This document shows positions 32,832-45,400 of a DNA stretch of 64,000 bases, piece by piece; the stretch's first letter is position 1; each line of letters begins with the position of its first letter. The stretch lies in the NCBI GenBank assembly GCA_030549495.1, contig JAUIRK010000731.1:62001-126000 (forward strand), read 5' to 3'. Origin of the DNA: Nectonema munidae. Lineage: Eukaryota; Nematomorpha; Nectonematoida; Nectonematidae. Both the position numbers and the translations under genes were made by a program. The notes under the pieces are model-generated. The model was not told the DNA's origin and ran no database searches. It saw only the letters and a program-made list of their open reading frames with translations.

Positions 32832-34571
32832 ATGTCCCAAAACCCATCAAAGAAAAAGTGCAGAGAGTATTCTGTTTAATATTTGAAATTTGGCTTTGTT
32901 ACTGCTCCTCATAATCACCAAAAGCCTCGGTGTCTTAATTGTGAGAAAGAACTCTCTAACGAGGCTATGAAGCCATCAAGTCTCGCTGAACACCTTTAAA
33001 AAATGCATCCTGATAAAGTGAATCAAGATCTGTCGTACTTTCATGCTTTAAGAGACAAATTAAGGCAAAAAAATCTATCGTCTCCCTTATGACAAAACAA
33101 ACACAAAAAGCTGACGATGAACTCATTTGTTCTTACAATATTGCTAAGCTAATGCTAAATCAGGCAAGCCGCATTCAATTGGAGAGTAGCTTCGTTTACC
33201 TGTCGTAGAAGAAGTTTTGCTCACAGTAGTACATCATAGTCCTCCTCTTGCTGTTACTAAATCTATTCCCCTCAGTGATGATACTGTTGGAAGAGTAATT
33301 GACAAGATGGCCGAAGATATTGAAGAAAGTTTGTGTGACATTCTGGAAAAGCAAAGATTTAGCTGGCAACTGGAGGAATCTTCTTGCTGCCAGGCAATGA
33401 AAAACCGTGCTTGGGTTATGCCGTTTTATTAAAGATGATGAAGTAAAGCAAGAATTAGTGTTGGCTAAGGAGTTGGAAACAGATACTCGAGGTGCGTCTA
33501 TTTTTATGGCAGTTTAGCAATTATTCAAAGAAAACAATATACCAATTAAAAACATCATTGCTTGTGCTACAGATATTTTCCTGCAAGCAGGAAAACATAA
33601 GGGATATCTTTCATATTTAAAAAAGGCAGTATAATTCAAGGTGCATAATTTATCGGGAGCATTTGGTTGCCAAAAACTTGAGCTGTCGCCTTCATAATTC
33701 TCTCAGTATTGTTGTTAAATCAGTAAATAAAATTAAGAACCAACCCCTCAATTCTCGAATATTACGTCAATTGTGTGTCGATAATAACGAAGAATTTGAA
33801 CGTCTTCTTCATACTGAAGTAAGATAGTTATCCAAAGGAAAATGTTTTAAATAGTTTCATTCCCTGTTCGACACAGTTGTGCAATTCTACAGGATAATAA
33901 ATGCAATGATTTGAGTGATGATCTCTTGGAATGTAAAAAAATATTGCGTATCTAACTGATTTATTCTGTATATACAATGACTTAAATGTGCAATTACAAT
34001 GTGATGATATAAGCCTCATTAAGGCAAAATCTAAAATTTGTAATTTCATAGAGAAGCTGTGTTTCAACCGAAAAAGCATTGGTCGTCGGAATTTGCCTCA
34101 TTTTCCAAGTATTAAACTACAAACTGATGACACGGATACTTCTATAGTAGATGACAATCTCTTGATTTGTTGTGATCATTTGAAATCTCTTCAAGAGGAC
34201 ATGATTGAAAGATACCAAGATCTTATAAATATGGAAATACCAGACTGGATGATGAATCCATGTACTTATGTTTGTGCAAGTGACACAAATCTTTTAATTC
34301 AAGAAGAATTAACTGGTGTAAAAAACGACCTCGAATTAGAGCCTTTTAAAAATTCATACACGGATTTTTGGTTGCAGAAAAAAATTCCTGAAAGATCTCC
34401 AAATTTGTGGGAGGCAATTGAACATTACTTCTTTGCTTTCAATTCACACTACATGGCTAAACGCGGATTTAGTGCGTTTCTAAACTTCTTACTAAGCAAA
34501 GAAATCGTCTGCAAATTGTAAAAAGCGGATATTTGAGAATACTTCTAAGCAGCATTGATCCTAGTGAGTGA
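32832..34571 (+). mobile_element. hAT transposase pseudogene with N-terminal BED finger (ZBED5-like)
   Basis: Starts MSQNPSKKKCREYSV, then a BED-type finger RCLNCEKELSNEAMKPSSLA with the family-typical SNEAMKPS phrase. It continues with IPLSDDTVGRVIDKMAEDIE at about 33260, a catalytic region in changing frames, and an open C-terminal frame 33988-34521 with DMIERYQDLINMEIPDWMM and FAFNSHYMAKRGFSAF. The hAT dimerisation motif at the end (LQIVKSGYLRILLSSIDP) closes at 34571. It has many stops and frame changes, so it is old. Related to but not the same as the copy at 62.15-63.83 kb. Confidence 0.85.
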
Positions 34572-36459
34572 ATTAGTCCAGTAACATCATCATCCATCTC
34601 ATTAGAAGTTCAGAGTAAAAGATGAATTTATAAAACATTTTTAAGCCACCATTAAAATTTATTTATATGTAATAAATCTTGCAACTTATAATATACAGTT
34701 GTATAACTATAAGGAGGCGGTGGAAAATCGTCCTGAGGGGCGGTGGTTAAAATAAATTTCAGAAACACTACAGTAGAGTGACAAGCAAAAACAAAGAACA
34801 AATTTTGCCAATTTAATAACGTATTTTTATGAAGCTTTTTAGTAAAACATAGGGAAAGAAAAAATTGCTATAATTACTGGGTCCATAAGGCTACATATAC
34901 ATCATAAATATATTAGCGTCTTAATATTACATTCTTCACTTAAATTCGGGATACACAAGTAGGAACCGCTTTGTACTAAAAGTAATATAACAAGAAGCAT
35001 AATGGAATTTAAAGAGATATGAAATAATTCTCACTTCTCAATCAAATCGAGCTTTGAAAAATCTAGCTTGAAATTTCAATTATTTCTAATTATAAAAATA
35101 TATCTTTTAGATTCATATATTTTTATATTAGTTACTTCTGTAAGGATAGAAAATTATGTTATGAAAATTTTAAATATACAAAATCCTATCAAAAAATATA
35201 GTTAAAATCTGCACCCTGCCCCTAACTATGTTAGGTAGGGTAATAACATAACATCATTAAATCGAAAACATGTTAAGAAAATAGAGTTTTACATAGTTAG
35301 TTGTCAAAAAGTGTATTTGAACTAAATATATATTCCAATATATATAGGGTTAGTCTAAAATAAGCTACAAAAAGAAACGTCAATTACAAAAAAAACTACA
35401 AGAGTTATTAAAACAAAACTTAACATACTTATAAAACTCGAGCTTTTCTTTCTATCAAAATACTTTGCAGTGAAAAATTTTGTGTAAATTTGGAATTCTG
35501 ATGGTTCAAAGGCAAAAAATTAACTTGTGAGAACCATTTCTGTTGCTTTGAAAATAATTTTAATATCAGAGAGAAAGAAAATTTTTATAAATTATCAGCG
35601 GCCTTAATGCCTTTTTGAATATTTCCCTAAAAAAAAAAAATTCTATATTGAAAATATATTGTCTATTCTATTTAAATTTGTAAACATTTTGTCTTACTGA
35701 TGTCACGAACTGTTCTTTTTTTTCTTTATAATTGTATAAATAAATCTTTCTTTCTTAAAATAAAAAATAAACAAAAAATAGGAATATTTAAAAAAAAATA
35801 AAACTGTTAAATAAGTTTTGTTTCTTTTAAAAATTAAAAATCAATAACAGTAATTAACTAAATTAAAAGTTTTATTTAAATTTTTGAACGTTCCCTCTTT
35901 TTTTTTAAATAATTAATCATTAAAATATATTAGATTAGCTCAGATAAGAATAGGAAATTTTCACTCTAGTATTTGAGTGAACTAGTTTTGATATCTGACT
36001 TTATGAGAAATAAATCTATTCTCAAATTCAAATTAGATCCTCATAGTATAGATAGTATAGTTGAGAAAGAAAATTTTATTTTCATCACTAACTCAAAAAT
36101 CAGTTGAATGAACTAAAAAATTTTCTCAAGTGAAAAAAAGTACCTAAAAAACATTTATAATATTCATCAAATTAAATTAACTAAATTTTACAATTGATAA
36201 TTTACTTTATTTTTATATCTGATTTCTAGGAATTTTCAAAGATTTTCCTAATTTTCAAATTTAAATCACCTAGTTAAGAACTAACTGATCGACATCTTCA
36301 TTAAAACTTTTTGTTTTGACAATATAATATGAAGAATCTTTATAGAATTACTGTATATTTTGATCAAAATGAGGACTGATATTGTTTGAAATTCAGTTTC
36401 TTACATTTGAAGACAGTTTGAACTATATTTTTTCGTAAACTGTATAATTAAAACTTCCG
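34572..36459. other. AT-rich stretch without recognisable gene
   Basis: Low-complexity A/T sequence with no supported feature. Confidence 0.45.
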
Positions 36460-36994
36460 TTGATACTGTGTGCCTCACAGTCATATCACAGAACAATAAG
36501 CGCATATCAAAGGAGCATTTTGCCCCCCCCCCCCGTGAGTACGCCCCTTAATCAACAAGAAAAAGCTCATCATCTTCTACTTTCCTGCTGCCACTACAAA
36601 CACATTTCACTATTCGTCAAAACTTTCAATGGCCCACCATTTAATTTCACTAATTTCATATCCGAACCTCCTCAATGCCAAAAACTCTCTCATTATCTTT
36701 TCAGATTAAAAAAAAATCTACAAAAATAACTACACTATTTTCTTTTACTTAAGACCTATATTCTTTAACACCCACCTACTACCTTTGCTCAATCAATCAT
36801 CTTTCAACTACCACCTCAAAAATCCAGCTTTCTACACTTCAAACTCCCTCAACAACTAACCAATTTCTCCAACGTTCCTTTATTCCTAATGAATTCACAA
36901 GCCTAATTAATACAATTCTCTCGAACTTCAACTTTACACCTTTTCAAGCATGTTGCAAGCATATGGAGAAGCCGATAGTGCTTAGATATTTCTT
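36460..36994 (+). mobile_element. C-rich LINE-like remnant
   Basis: After a poly-C run and GTGAGTACGCCCCTT the strand becomes C-rich like the LINE pieces at 23.5, 26.5 and 30.3 kb. The frames are short (36460-36729) and no diagnostic motif survives, so the assignment rests on composition and the shared leader phrase. Confidence 0.35.
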
Positions 36995-37020
36995 CCTACC
37001 TACCTACCTACCTACCTACC
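36995..37020. repeat. (TACC)n microsatellite
   Basis: About six and a half CTAC/TACC units in a row. Confidence 0.92.
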
Positions 37021-37161
37021 GTATCTGATACATTTGATATTAATAGGTCATAATAATATTAATCTTCTTGCTTTTCTCCACTTCGTGATAATCTCCTAGA
37101 ACCGTTCTGCCTTCATTCAAATAAATCCTAGTCTTTTTCTCAAACTAAATGTACCCTTTAA

Positions 37162-37290
37162 CCCGTTAACACCCAATGTCGACTATAGTCAATTTTACAA
37201 AAATAAACTCGTCGGCGTTTATCAAAGCTTTTTAATACAATTCTTCTGCTTTACATTAGATATCGTCTGATTATTCTGGTCGTTAACGGG
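37162..37290. mobile_element. 129-bp MITE with TTAA target (family 2, copy 2)
   Basis: TTAA at 37158-37161 and 37291-37294; ends CCCGTTAACA and CGTTAACGGG. Inverted relative to 21682-21803, with strong similarity along its full length. Confidence 0.9.
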
Positions 37291-37294
37291 TTAA

Positions 37295-38121
37295 GAATGT
37301 AGATTTACCACTGGTTGTAATGTACTCAAGATTGGAAATCTGTGTGTTAATTTATAATTGTATAATGTATTTTTTAAATGTTAAAGAAAATGAATATAAT
37401 CAAAAAATTTTAAATTTTTGAATTTTGTATATTATTTTTTATTATTTGTATTGTCCCAAATAAAGTATATCCTTTTATTTTATTTTGTAAGTTTTACAGA
37501 AAAAAAAATAATTGATACTAAATCATAACGCGTTTTTTAAAGAATACTCTTTTTTATTATTAAAAGTTATTTAAATATTCAAAATAATTTATTCCTTTGT
37601 TATGAGAAGAAACTCTTTATTTTAAGTATTTTAAAAACTCTTTATTTTGCATCAAACAACCAACAAACTAAAACTAAACTATTTTAACTTTCTTTATATT
37701 CCATATACTATATATAATTTATATTTATATTATCTCTATATTATATATACTTATTATATATACTATATAATAGAGAAAATAGTATTCTACTAACATCAAG
37801 ATAAAAATAAGTTATAAGCATTTAGTCTTAATTGACCATCATTTTCTAACCTGGATTTAAAGCGTTTGGGTATTTCAAACAAAGCAAATGGCAGAATGAC
37901 GCATTATATCATAACCTTCTATAAGACGTTCCTTCAGTTTCTTTTTATAAATACTTATTTTAGAAAAATTATATTCAAAACTATCCATTTAAGTATTGTA
38001 GTTATCAGATATTTTATACTTTGCAAATTCTTTAAATAAATTTTGTCTTGATAAATAGAATTTATCTTGTAGATTATATTCATAATTTTTGTAGTTAAAT
38101 GAAATAAACTCATCAAATAAC
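37295..38121. other. AT-rich stretch without recognisable gene
   Basis: Contains TATA-type dinucleotide runs at about 37710-37770. The minus strand at 37850-38110 has a faintly protein-like composition but no motif. Confidence 0.35.
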
Positions 38122-40261
38122 TATGGTAAAGTGAACCATTTTAAAGGTTTTTTCTAAATATCTTTTAAAAATTGAAAACTCAAAAAATTAAAACTTGAAT
38201 AGTATAACATTCGACATTTTGTCTATAACTTTGTTTACTTTTAATTACTCTATATTTTTCAACGGGGTGAATAAATTTTTTTTTAAGAGTTCACTTTATT
38301 CCCTATCTGGGCCAAATTGAACTAGATATATTTTTTTCATTAGTTCACTTTACCTCTCTATAGTGATGATAGGGGGTAAAGTGAACTCGAAAAAGTTTTT
38401 TAAAAAAGATGAAAGCATAAAATAAATAAAAACAAACCTTATTAAAGGAGACGAAAAATGATTCACAATAAGTTGATAATCATACTAAGTTTATTATTAT
38501 TAAAGATATCACACTAAACACATTCATCACATATGAACTCTTCGTCATAATCAAAATTATCGGCCAAGCAAGTGGTACATGACCAGTTCTCATCGCAACT
38601 ATCACAAATTACCCATTTGTATTGATTGTGATTGTTGTCTTTTCTACATTTATAACATGCATTTTCGTCATGATCGCCTTCAGTTTCACCATGTAGTTTG
38701 AAGTTCTTGCTAATTTTTGCTTTTTCCAACTTTTTTACTTTTTTTTCTTCTTCAGCCTTCAAACGATTTTTCACTTCTTCAGAAGTCAAACATTCACCTC
38801 CGTACCTTCTTTTAACTTTTTTGGTTGGGTGTTTAGCTGCTCTTGCTTCGACTTTTGAAATTTTGACCTGAGTTTGCACTACATCTCTAACAATATTTAA
38901 TGATCTATTTTGTAGAGGAGTTGCTGAGACACCCTCGGGATCTGGAACCGATTCAGAAAAAGTTGAATTATCATTTGAATTAGTTGTGATCTTTCGGTCA
39001 TCAGCAGGAGGAATATTTGATCTTTCAAATATTTCGGCAGGACTTAGCTTGTCCATAGCTATGGCATTTGGATCAAATGGATCCTGTTTGGAAAATAAAC
39101 GTACAAGTATCTTAATATAATAAAAAAGTGTAAAATTTTTACCTGTTTTGGAGAAAGATTGAACTATGTGAGCGGGTTTGAATGATGAATTATAAAGTTT
39201 ATTTAGCAACTTTGGAAACGTTGTTTATCCCACAGCTTTCAAGCGAGATTCTTTGTAATACTGGTTTAAAATTTCACGCCATTTAACTTTCATTTGACGG
39301 AAAATTCCAACATCCAAAGGTTGTAGAAGATGCGTACAATGCGCCGGTAAACACAAGAGAGTTATTTGACTATCAATATCTTTCTTGACTGTATCCAACG
39401 AAATATGACTTATGTGTCCGTCAAAAATGAACAAAATTGGCTTTGGTGTAGACTAACCATTTTGCAAGGTGTTTAAAGTACTCTGTAAATGTTTCTGTTT
39501 CCATCCAACCATTAGTAGTTACCCCAAATAGAGTTCCTTTGGGACCTCTCAACGTTCACTCTTCATAAAGGTTTTTACCACTGAAGACTATGAATGGTGG
39601 AAAATTTTTTCCTGCTGCAGAGACAGTTGACAACACTGTAAACCGCTCTTTACCTGATCCAGGAGCAATAGTCACGGGATTTTTAGCTCTTCTTTTGCAG
39701 ATTATTTTTTTATTCTTTGGATTGGCGCATAAACCAATTTCATCGTAATTCAAGATTTGCCCAGGCTTTTCCAAAATGTTCAGCTGATCTAATGTTTTTT
39801 CAGCAATAAAAACCAAGCTTCCACTACTGTCTTGTTGCAAAAAAGCTCTGGTGTTTTTTGTGATATTTGGTCCTTCCAACGCTTCATGAAACTTCTAAAC
39901 CACTCCTCTCCAGGTCTACCATTTTTGAAATTACCCTCCATTCTATTTTTTCCAAATATATTTTAGCCATTTTTAAAAATTCACCTTTTTCTAGTCCAAA
40001 ACCAAATTCAATGTAAGCTTGAAGCAGTGTCACTATAGCAATTTCATGTTCCTGGCTTAAAAGTCTTCCACGACCTTCTTCAATTTTCGAACATTTAATA
40101 TTTGCTAAATGTCTAGCAATTGTATTTCTGGGTACATTATACTGAATATGCCTGGTATGATGACATCTTTTTTTTTACTTTTTCGATTACTGATTTTAAA
40201 GCTTCTGGTTCGTATACTTTTCTTCTGGAATCTGTTTTTTTTTAAAATATGTTCGAGGCAT
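38122..40261 (-). mobile_element. jerky-like (pogo clade) transposon with Cys-rich C-terminal finger
   Basis: The transposase starts at 40261 on the minus strand (MPRTYFKKKTDSRRKVYEPE) and ends at 38514. It shows the N-terminal HTH (NTIARHLANIKCSK pattern near 40110), then ILNYDEIGLCANPKNK at about 39770, FTVLSTVSAAGKNFPPFIVF at about 39640-39600, FIFDGHISHIS at 39430 and LPAHCTHLLQPLDVGIF at about 39340. The C-terminal extension holds a finger: CYKCRKDNN, VICDSCDENWSCTTC, and CDEC just before the stop. Such a PHD-like tail is known in some jerky-type transposases. About six breaks. The motif GGTAAAGTGAAC at 38126 and its repeats at 38285, 38345 and 38377 probably mark the 3' end. Confidence 0.87.
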
Positions 40262-40269
40262 CAGAATTC

Positions 40270-40985
40270 AAATAATCATCAAATATTCGTGAAATTTAAA
40301 TGAAGAAATTATTAATATTGTTGAAATTTCATCAGAAGAAGGTCCTTTTGAAATTGTAGCATCTTCTAAAGAGAGTCCTTTCATAACAATTTCAAATGGT
40401 TTAAGCATTTGTACAAGATTATCCAAATCTTTCCATTCGTTCTAGGTAATGACTTAACGAATTTCACATTTTTTCAAAGCAGTAGAATGCATTTCTTTAG
40501 TTCGCAAAACCTTGTAATCATTGAAATGGTGCTATACCACCTTGTTTTGATATCTAGAATTAACTTCATCTCTTTATTCATGTTAGCTACAACAATTTTT
40601 TGCAAATAATCATTTTTCAAGGGTGACAATCTAAAGTTTTTGCAGACTTTACGAACTTTTGAAATTAATTCATCATAGTTGCCTTGATTAAATGAAGGTC
40701 CTCAAATATTGTCTTCTTGAAATTCTTCATAATTCTAAAAGAATATTCCAAAAAGTGCTACTAATCCAAGCGACCAATGTTTATTCTTATGATGTACATT
40801 AATAGTCATAAATCGACGAAGAATATAGGAAATCAAGTTCTATCTTGAATTTGATGTAAAAGTTTTCTGCCTACTTTGCCTTTTCTGCCTCATAGTATTT
40901 TATAACCATTTTTTTAAACCCGGCTTCAGTTGTTGGTGGTATTTTGTCATAGGTATTTGTTGCAATAAAAATTGATGGTGCAGTG
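40270..40985 (-). mobile_element. hAT transposase remnant
   Basis: The minus strand reads IPPTTEAGFKKMVIKYYEAE at about 40945, IELDFLYSSS at about 40840, KVRKVCKNFRLSPLK at about 40650, DIKTRWYSTISMITRFCELK at about 40545 (hAT motif RWxSxxxMLxR), and an MLKPFEIVMKGLS-like stretch at about 40400. It abuts the start of the jerky-like element at 40261, so one probably inserted in the other. Broken by many frame changes. Confidence 0.6.
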
Positions 40986-41308
40986 GTGTCATAATATTTA
41001 ATATATAGGTGCAATCAACCTACATAAGAATAGAAAGAAATAAAGAGGAAAACTATTCAAATTATGAATTCACCCTTAAATCAAATACCGAACCTGAACA
41101 TTACACAAAATACCTCTTCCCTGATACCTACCATTCCCAGCAACCCAACACTTCGCTCCTATCCACAATGCGATTACACAAAAATTCAAAAGTTAATTAG
41201 GAATTAGCAAACTCCCAATTTCAATCAGGATAAGAACACACCTACTCTCGAATCCCCTAACCCTAACTAAAGCATCCTCGCTCCGATTTTTGTAACTTCA
41301 TCGAAAAC
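40986..41308 (+). other. C-rich flank of the Penelope-type remnant
   Basis: The frame 41009-41200 is open and C-rich in the style of the downstream remnant. RFCNFIENHNC at about 41285 resembles the Cys motif that precedes GIY-YIG domains in retroelements. Confidence 0.35.
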
Positions 41309-41755
41309 CACAATTGCCAAAAGAAAAATCTTATTACCAAATTAACTGTGAACTATGTCATGAAACCTACATTGGCTAAGCCGAGGACCTACCAATGTCC
41401 GCTTTAAAGAACATTTACAAGAAGCCAAACACAACCGTGAAAACAAAGCCCTTCGCCTCCATTACACCATCAAGCATCATCAAACCCTACAATCAAAATG
41501 ATTGAAATAGTTCCCAACTACCTCCAACGCTCCTTTAAAGAAAAACACTACATCAAAAAACTCAAGCCCTCAATTAACCACACTTTAATTCACACCTTCA
41601 AAACACCCCTCCCTCCTTTAAACCCAGAACCAAATGAACACATGAAACCCAAACAATGCGCATCCTCAGGCTACTCATACCGCTTCTTTCTACACCACCG
41701 GATGTGGCCCCTGATTTGCAAAAAGAATAAAAATTTCAGGCTTAGGGTAAAATAA
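41309..41755 (+). mobile_element. GIY-YIG endonuclease remnant, Penelope-like element
   Basis: INCELCHETYIG is the GIY-YIG entry with the preceding CxxC. FKEHLQEAKHNRENKALRLH follows at about 41405, then EKHYIKKLKPSINH at about 41535, which matches the conserved E..YI..L.P.LN of these nucleases. No reverse transcriptase is attached here, so it is a 3' fragment. The piece is broken. Association with Penelope-like elements is by domain type and C-rich retroelement composition. Confidence 0.6.
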
Positions 41756-41772
41756 TGTCATTTTTAAATTAT

Positions 41773-41919
41773 ATTTACAAAACTTGAAACTTTTTAATTT
41801 TGTTGGCTCTTTCATTTTTGGTAAAACGAAGAATAGCTTTATTCGATTATACTGAAATTTTAATTTAGTGTAATTAAAGCCAGAGCCACCAAAATCAAAA
41901 AGTTTCAGTTTTTGTAAAT
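41773..41919. repeat. Short inverted repeat, MITE-like
   Basis: The arms ATTTACAAAACTTGAAAC... (41773-41808) and ...AGTTTCAGTTTTTGTAAAT (about 41883-41919) pair with few mismatches. Both carry GGCTCT/AGAGCC next to a TTTTGTTGG/CCACCAAAA-like block. Confidence 0.7.
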
Positions 41920-42289
41920 TTATACAAATTTACATAGTATGGAATGCATTAATCAAAAAACTCCCTTAACTAAATTTTCACATTTTTGGGAGTCATGGTT
42001 GAAGGAATAAAGAACTGTACGTGTAATAAAAGTGCAACTAATAATAATCGATTGAAGTAAAGCAAGTGAGAAATTCTCCTCATTCGCGGTGAAGGCCTTC
42101 ATCTTGGCGTTTCGCATCCAAACTCCCCTTAGCCATGAAAGCTTCTACCTTTTAAAATTCAAATTGACACTAAGAACATTGAAATTACAAAAATTTTCAA
42201 TATTGTTTGTGCCAATTTGAACTTGCTTAGTGCCAAATAGAACTTGAAAGGGTATAGATCACGTCACTTTTAGACTCGTGCGCTCTTGA
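41920..42289 (+). promoter_or_regulatory. Presumed 5' UTR and promoter side of CYB5R
   Basis: Sequence before the first coding exon. It becomes GC-richer from about 42060. An ATCACGTCAC stretch at about 42258 is the only promoter-like word seen. No TATA box is convincing. Whether a non-coding exon lies here is unknown. Confidence 0.3.
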
Positions 42290-42471
42290 ATGCTCAGTTC
42301 CACCGATTCTCTCAGCTGCTACCTCATTTTGATGGCGATGTGCGCGACAACTTTTTTCCTGGTTCGAAAGTTCTTTTGGTCGGTCAAGAAAAATGTCCTT
42401 CTTCTGGACAAGGAGGTCAAGTACAGTGTCCATCTTGAGCAAAAGAAGGATGTTTCGCACAACACGATCAG
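42290..42471 (+). CDS. CYB5R: CYB5R coding exon 1
   Basis: From the ATG (MLSSTDSLSCYLILMAMC) through the membrane anchor to KDVSHNTIR. The donor is ATCAG|GTGAGC; the exon ends two bases into a codon. This ATG is preferred because the anchor follows directly, as in the family. VKYSVHLEQKKDVSHNT aligns with the start of the FAD barrel. Confidence 0.88.
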
Positions 42472-45400
42472 GTGAGCTCAAACTTTTTTCTCCCATTTTC
42501 TTCAGCGTCATGATAGGTAAATGATTACCTTCATCGATGTTCCTATTTTGGGTTTCCCGGCGACACTCAAGTTAACCAGTTTTACCAGTCATTTATTTAG
42601 ATCAGTGTTTCCTGACGTGGTCCATGTTATAGGTTGTCTAATATTGGGCATTGCACATCTGAAGCATGGAGTAAAAACGGGAAAACTGCATACCTTACTC
42701 TGTACTATGACATTTTTACATCCGTGGTCAACTTTCAATTTTTTGACTGTGATGCAAGAGTTCATTCACGCCTGTTTTTAGTACGTTTTGAATCTTACAC
42801 TCGCTTGTCAAGCTCTGGACTCTTGTGGCGCGTTTCTATTGCCATGCTGGAACAATGAGGAATGGGCAACTCCTACTCTGTAGCGAAAGCGGAGTTGATG
42901 TATGTTAAAGTGCTTTTCCTCAAAGTTGAAAATGACGTGCGTTGTCTTAGCCCTCATCTTGCCTTTGTCTCCAATTTGCACGCTAGAATATCCTTGATAC
43001 TTGAAATGTTGTATTTTACGAGCTTTACGCCAATATAAGCCCCGCAAAAATAATAAAAATAGTCAGCTTGTAATTCACACTGTCTTTTAACCATTTTGAG
43101 TAAACTTTTCAGCCAAAAGAACAATCAATGCTGTTGAAGCATGGAGAAACGTAAATGAATGGCGCAAAAAAACGAATTTTGCCTAAAAACAAGACTAATC
43201 AAAAATTAAACGTTTTTTCATTTCAAAAAAGTCATGTCCCAGTGCATTTAGCGTGAATTGTGAATCACACCAAGACAGGTGTATCAATCATGTTTTGTGG
43301 AAATGCTGCAGGTGAACTCCTCGCCCTTTACAAATCAACATCAGTAATAATGGAATCATGGGTAAGGGGTGCACTACCTGGTACAAAATTCAATCGTTCA
43401 AAATCAAGATAGTTTGATGAAGGAATCTTTGAATGTTTCTTCAATGACATTTTGCTACATGAAAAGACAAGGTGGTGTCCATGCGATGATGGTGATAATT
43501 TGTCTTCGCATATCTGCGAAAGTGTCATTAGAAAATGTGAGAGATACAATATTAAATTCATATGCCTTCCACCAAACTCCGCACATTATACAACTACTAG
43601 ATGTAGCTTACTTCAAACCATTGAAGGTTACTTGGCGCAAAATTCTGAACGATTTCCGTTGGACAAAAGTTGGAAGAAAGGAGTCAAGTATACTGAAGGA
43701 TATCTTTCCTACATTATTGAGCAAACTTATTAATGCCTTAGAAACAGATAAAGGAAAGGAAAACCTCATTTCAGGTTTTCGAAAATGTGGCATTGTTCCC
43801 TTAGATCAGGGTTTCCCAACCTTTTTGTTGCTGTGTACCACTTATGGACTTATTCTGTGGGTACGTACCTCCTAACTAACGATTAGTTTTTGACCATAAA
43901 AGAACTATACTAAAAGGTTAACAGACACAATACCAAACAAATATAATACAAGCAAACGAATCCGCAATTAAAAAATATACAAAACTAAACCTAATTTATT
44001 TGGATATGTACATAACCATAAACAAGCAAAATATTTTACTTATCGACCAATAAGTACTCACTCTTAAGTCATATTATGGCTGGGGTTGCTTTTCTTCGAC
44101 TAGTTTTGCAAGCCGTGGAGATATTTTATTCACATCGGAAATTGTGTCCTGGGTTTACAAGAGGATTTCTTGTCTTCGACTTGATTGTAAGAAAGGTAGA
44201 AAACTCTTGTTCGCATTCCCATGTCGTTGGAAATATGAGAAGCTGAGGAATTGCTTTTCACTAGTGACGGATAGGAGGGACTAACATTTAACCAGAAGTT
44301 GGTCAGTTTATGATTTTTACCTTCGTCGCACTGCAAATCGATGAGTTCTTGTTCACCAGTTCCCACTGTGAGATCACCCGTGTTAATAGTAGTGAATGGA
44401 TTCCGAATGTAAGTGCATGTTTGTGCATCACGATCATTGAAGAAGTACTGCCTGATTTCATCTTTCAACAGAAGGAGATCTTTGGTGATCTCTTGACCAA
44501 ATGCAATAATATGCTTCCCCTCCCCAAGTGACGCCACATTGTCACACATTCCAAACGGTCTGTTCTCAATCCACAAATCGAGCTTTCGAGTAAATGCAGT
44601 CCATTTGATTGCGAAAACAATGATGTTACTCTCAGCGCCCTGAAGAGAATAATTGAAATGATACATGACTCCAAAATATCTGACAGGTAGGCAAGGTAAA
44701 GAATGAAGTTTCCATCTTCAAGGAAATTCTGAACTTCGTGATCTTTTGTTTGGAAAAACTGAAGCAGCTCCTTTCTCAGCACGAAAAGGAGCACAGTGGT
44801 ATTCCCCCGAGACAGCCACCTCACTTCCGTATGAAAAGCAATGACAGGTATTCTGATCCGATATCCTCACAGATTACCTTGAAGAGACGAGTATTTAGGA
44901 CAGATGTCATATTGTAGTTTACCATCTTAACCACCAGTTTCAAGCACCAGTACCACCAGGAGTACGCGTACCACAGGTTGGGAACCCCTGCCTACCCAAT
45001 TGTTGGCGAGTCTTCCAAGTGGCAAATCATCCACAATAAATGATGATGTCAGTGCAGTGGATAACTCCTTAATCCAATTCTTAACAGATCTACTTGCTGA
45101 AGCGTCAAAATGAGCAAGAAGTCAAAGAGAATTCAACTAACTCCTGGTAAGAGTGTCAGTATAGAAGACCTAGATTTAGGAAGATGCATCAGTTGTTCCA
45201 TCTTCAATAAAAAATCGTCAAAAGATATGATTTCTTCAGATTCTGAAAGGGATGAGGCAGATGGCGTGTTGTTTGACTTTGAAGATAAAGAGAATGCAGA
45301 ATTTAGTTTTTTGAAGGATGAAGTCGTTGGTAGTGAGAAAATTCAACCTGGCTGCTATGTAAAAATAGTAGTCTATGGATTGCATTGTTCAGTGGATTCT

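Noticed and set aside
42227-42511. Minus-strand open frame over CYB5R exon 1
   Set aside because: The plus strand gives the anchor and start of CYB5R with a fitting donor; the minus frame is a shadow.
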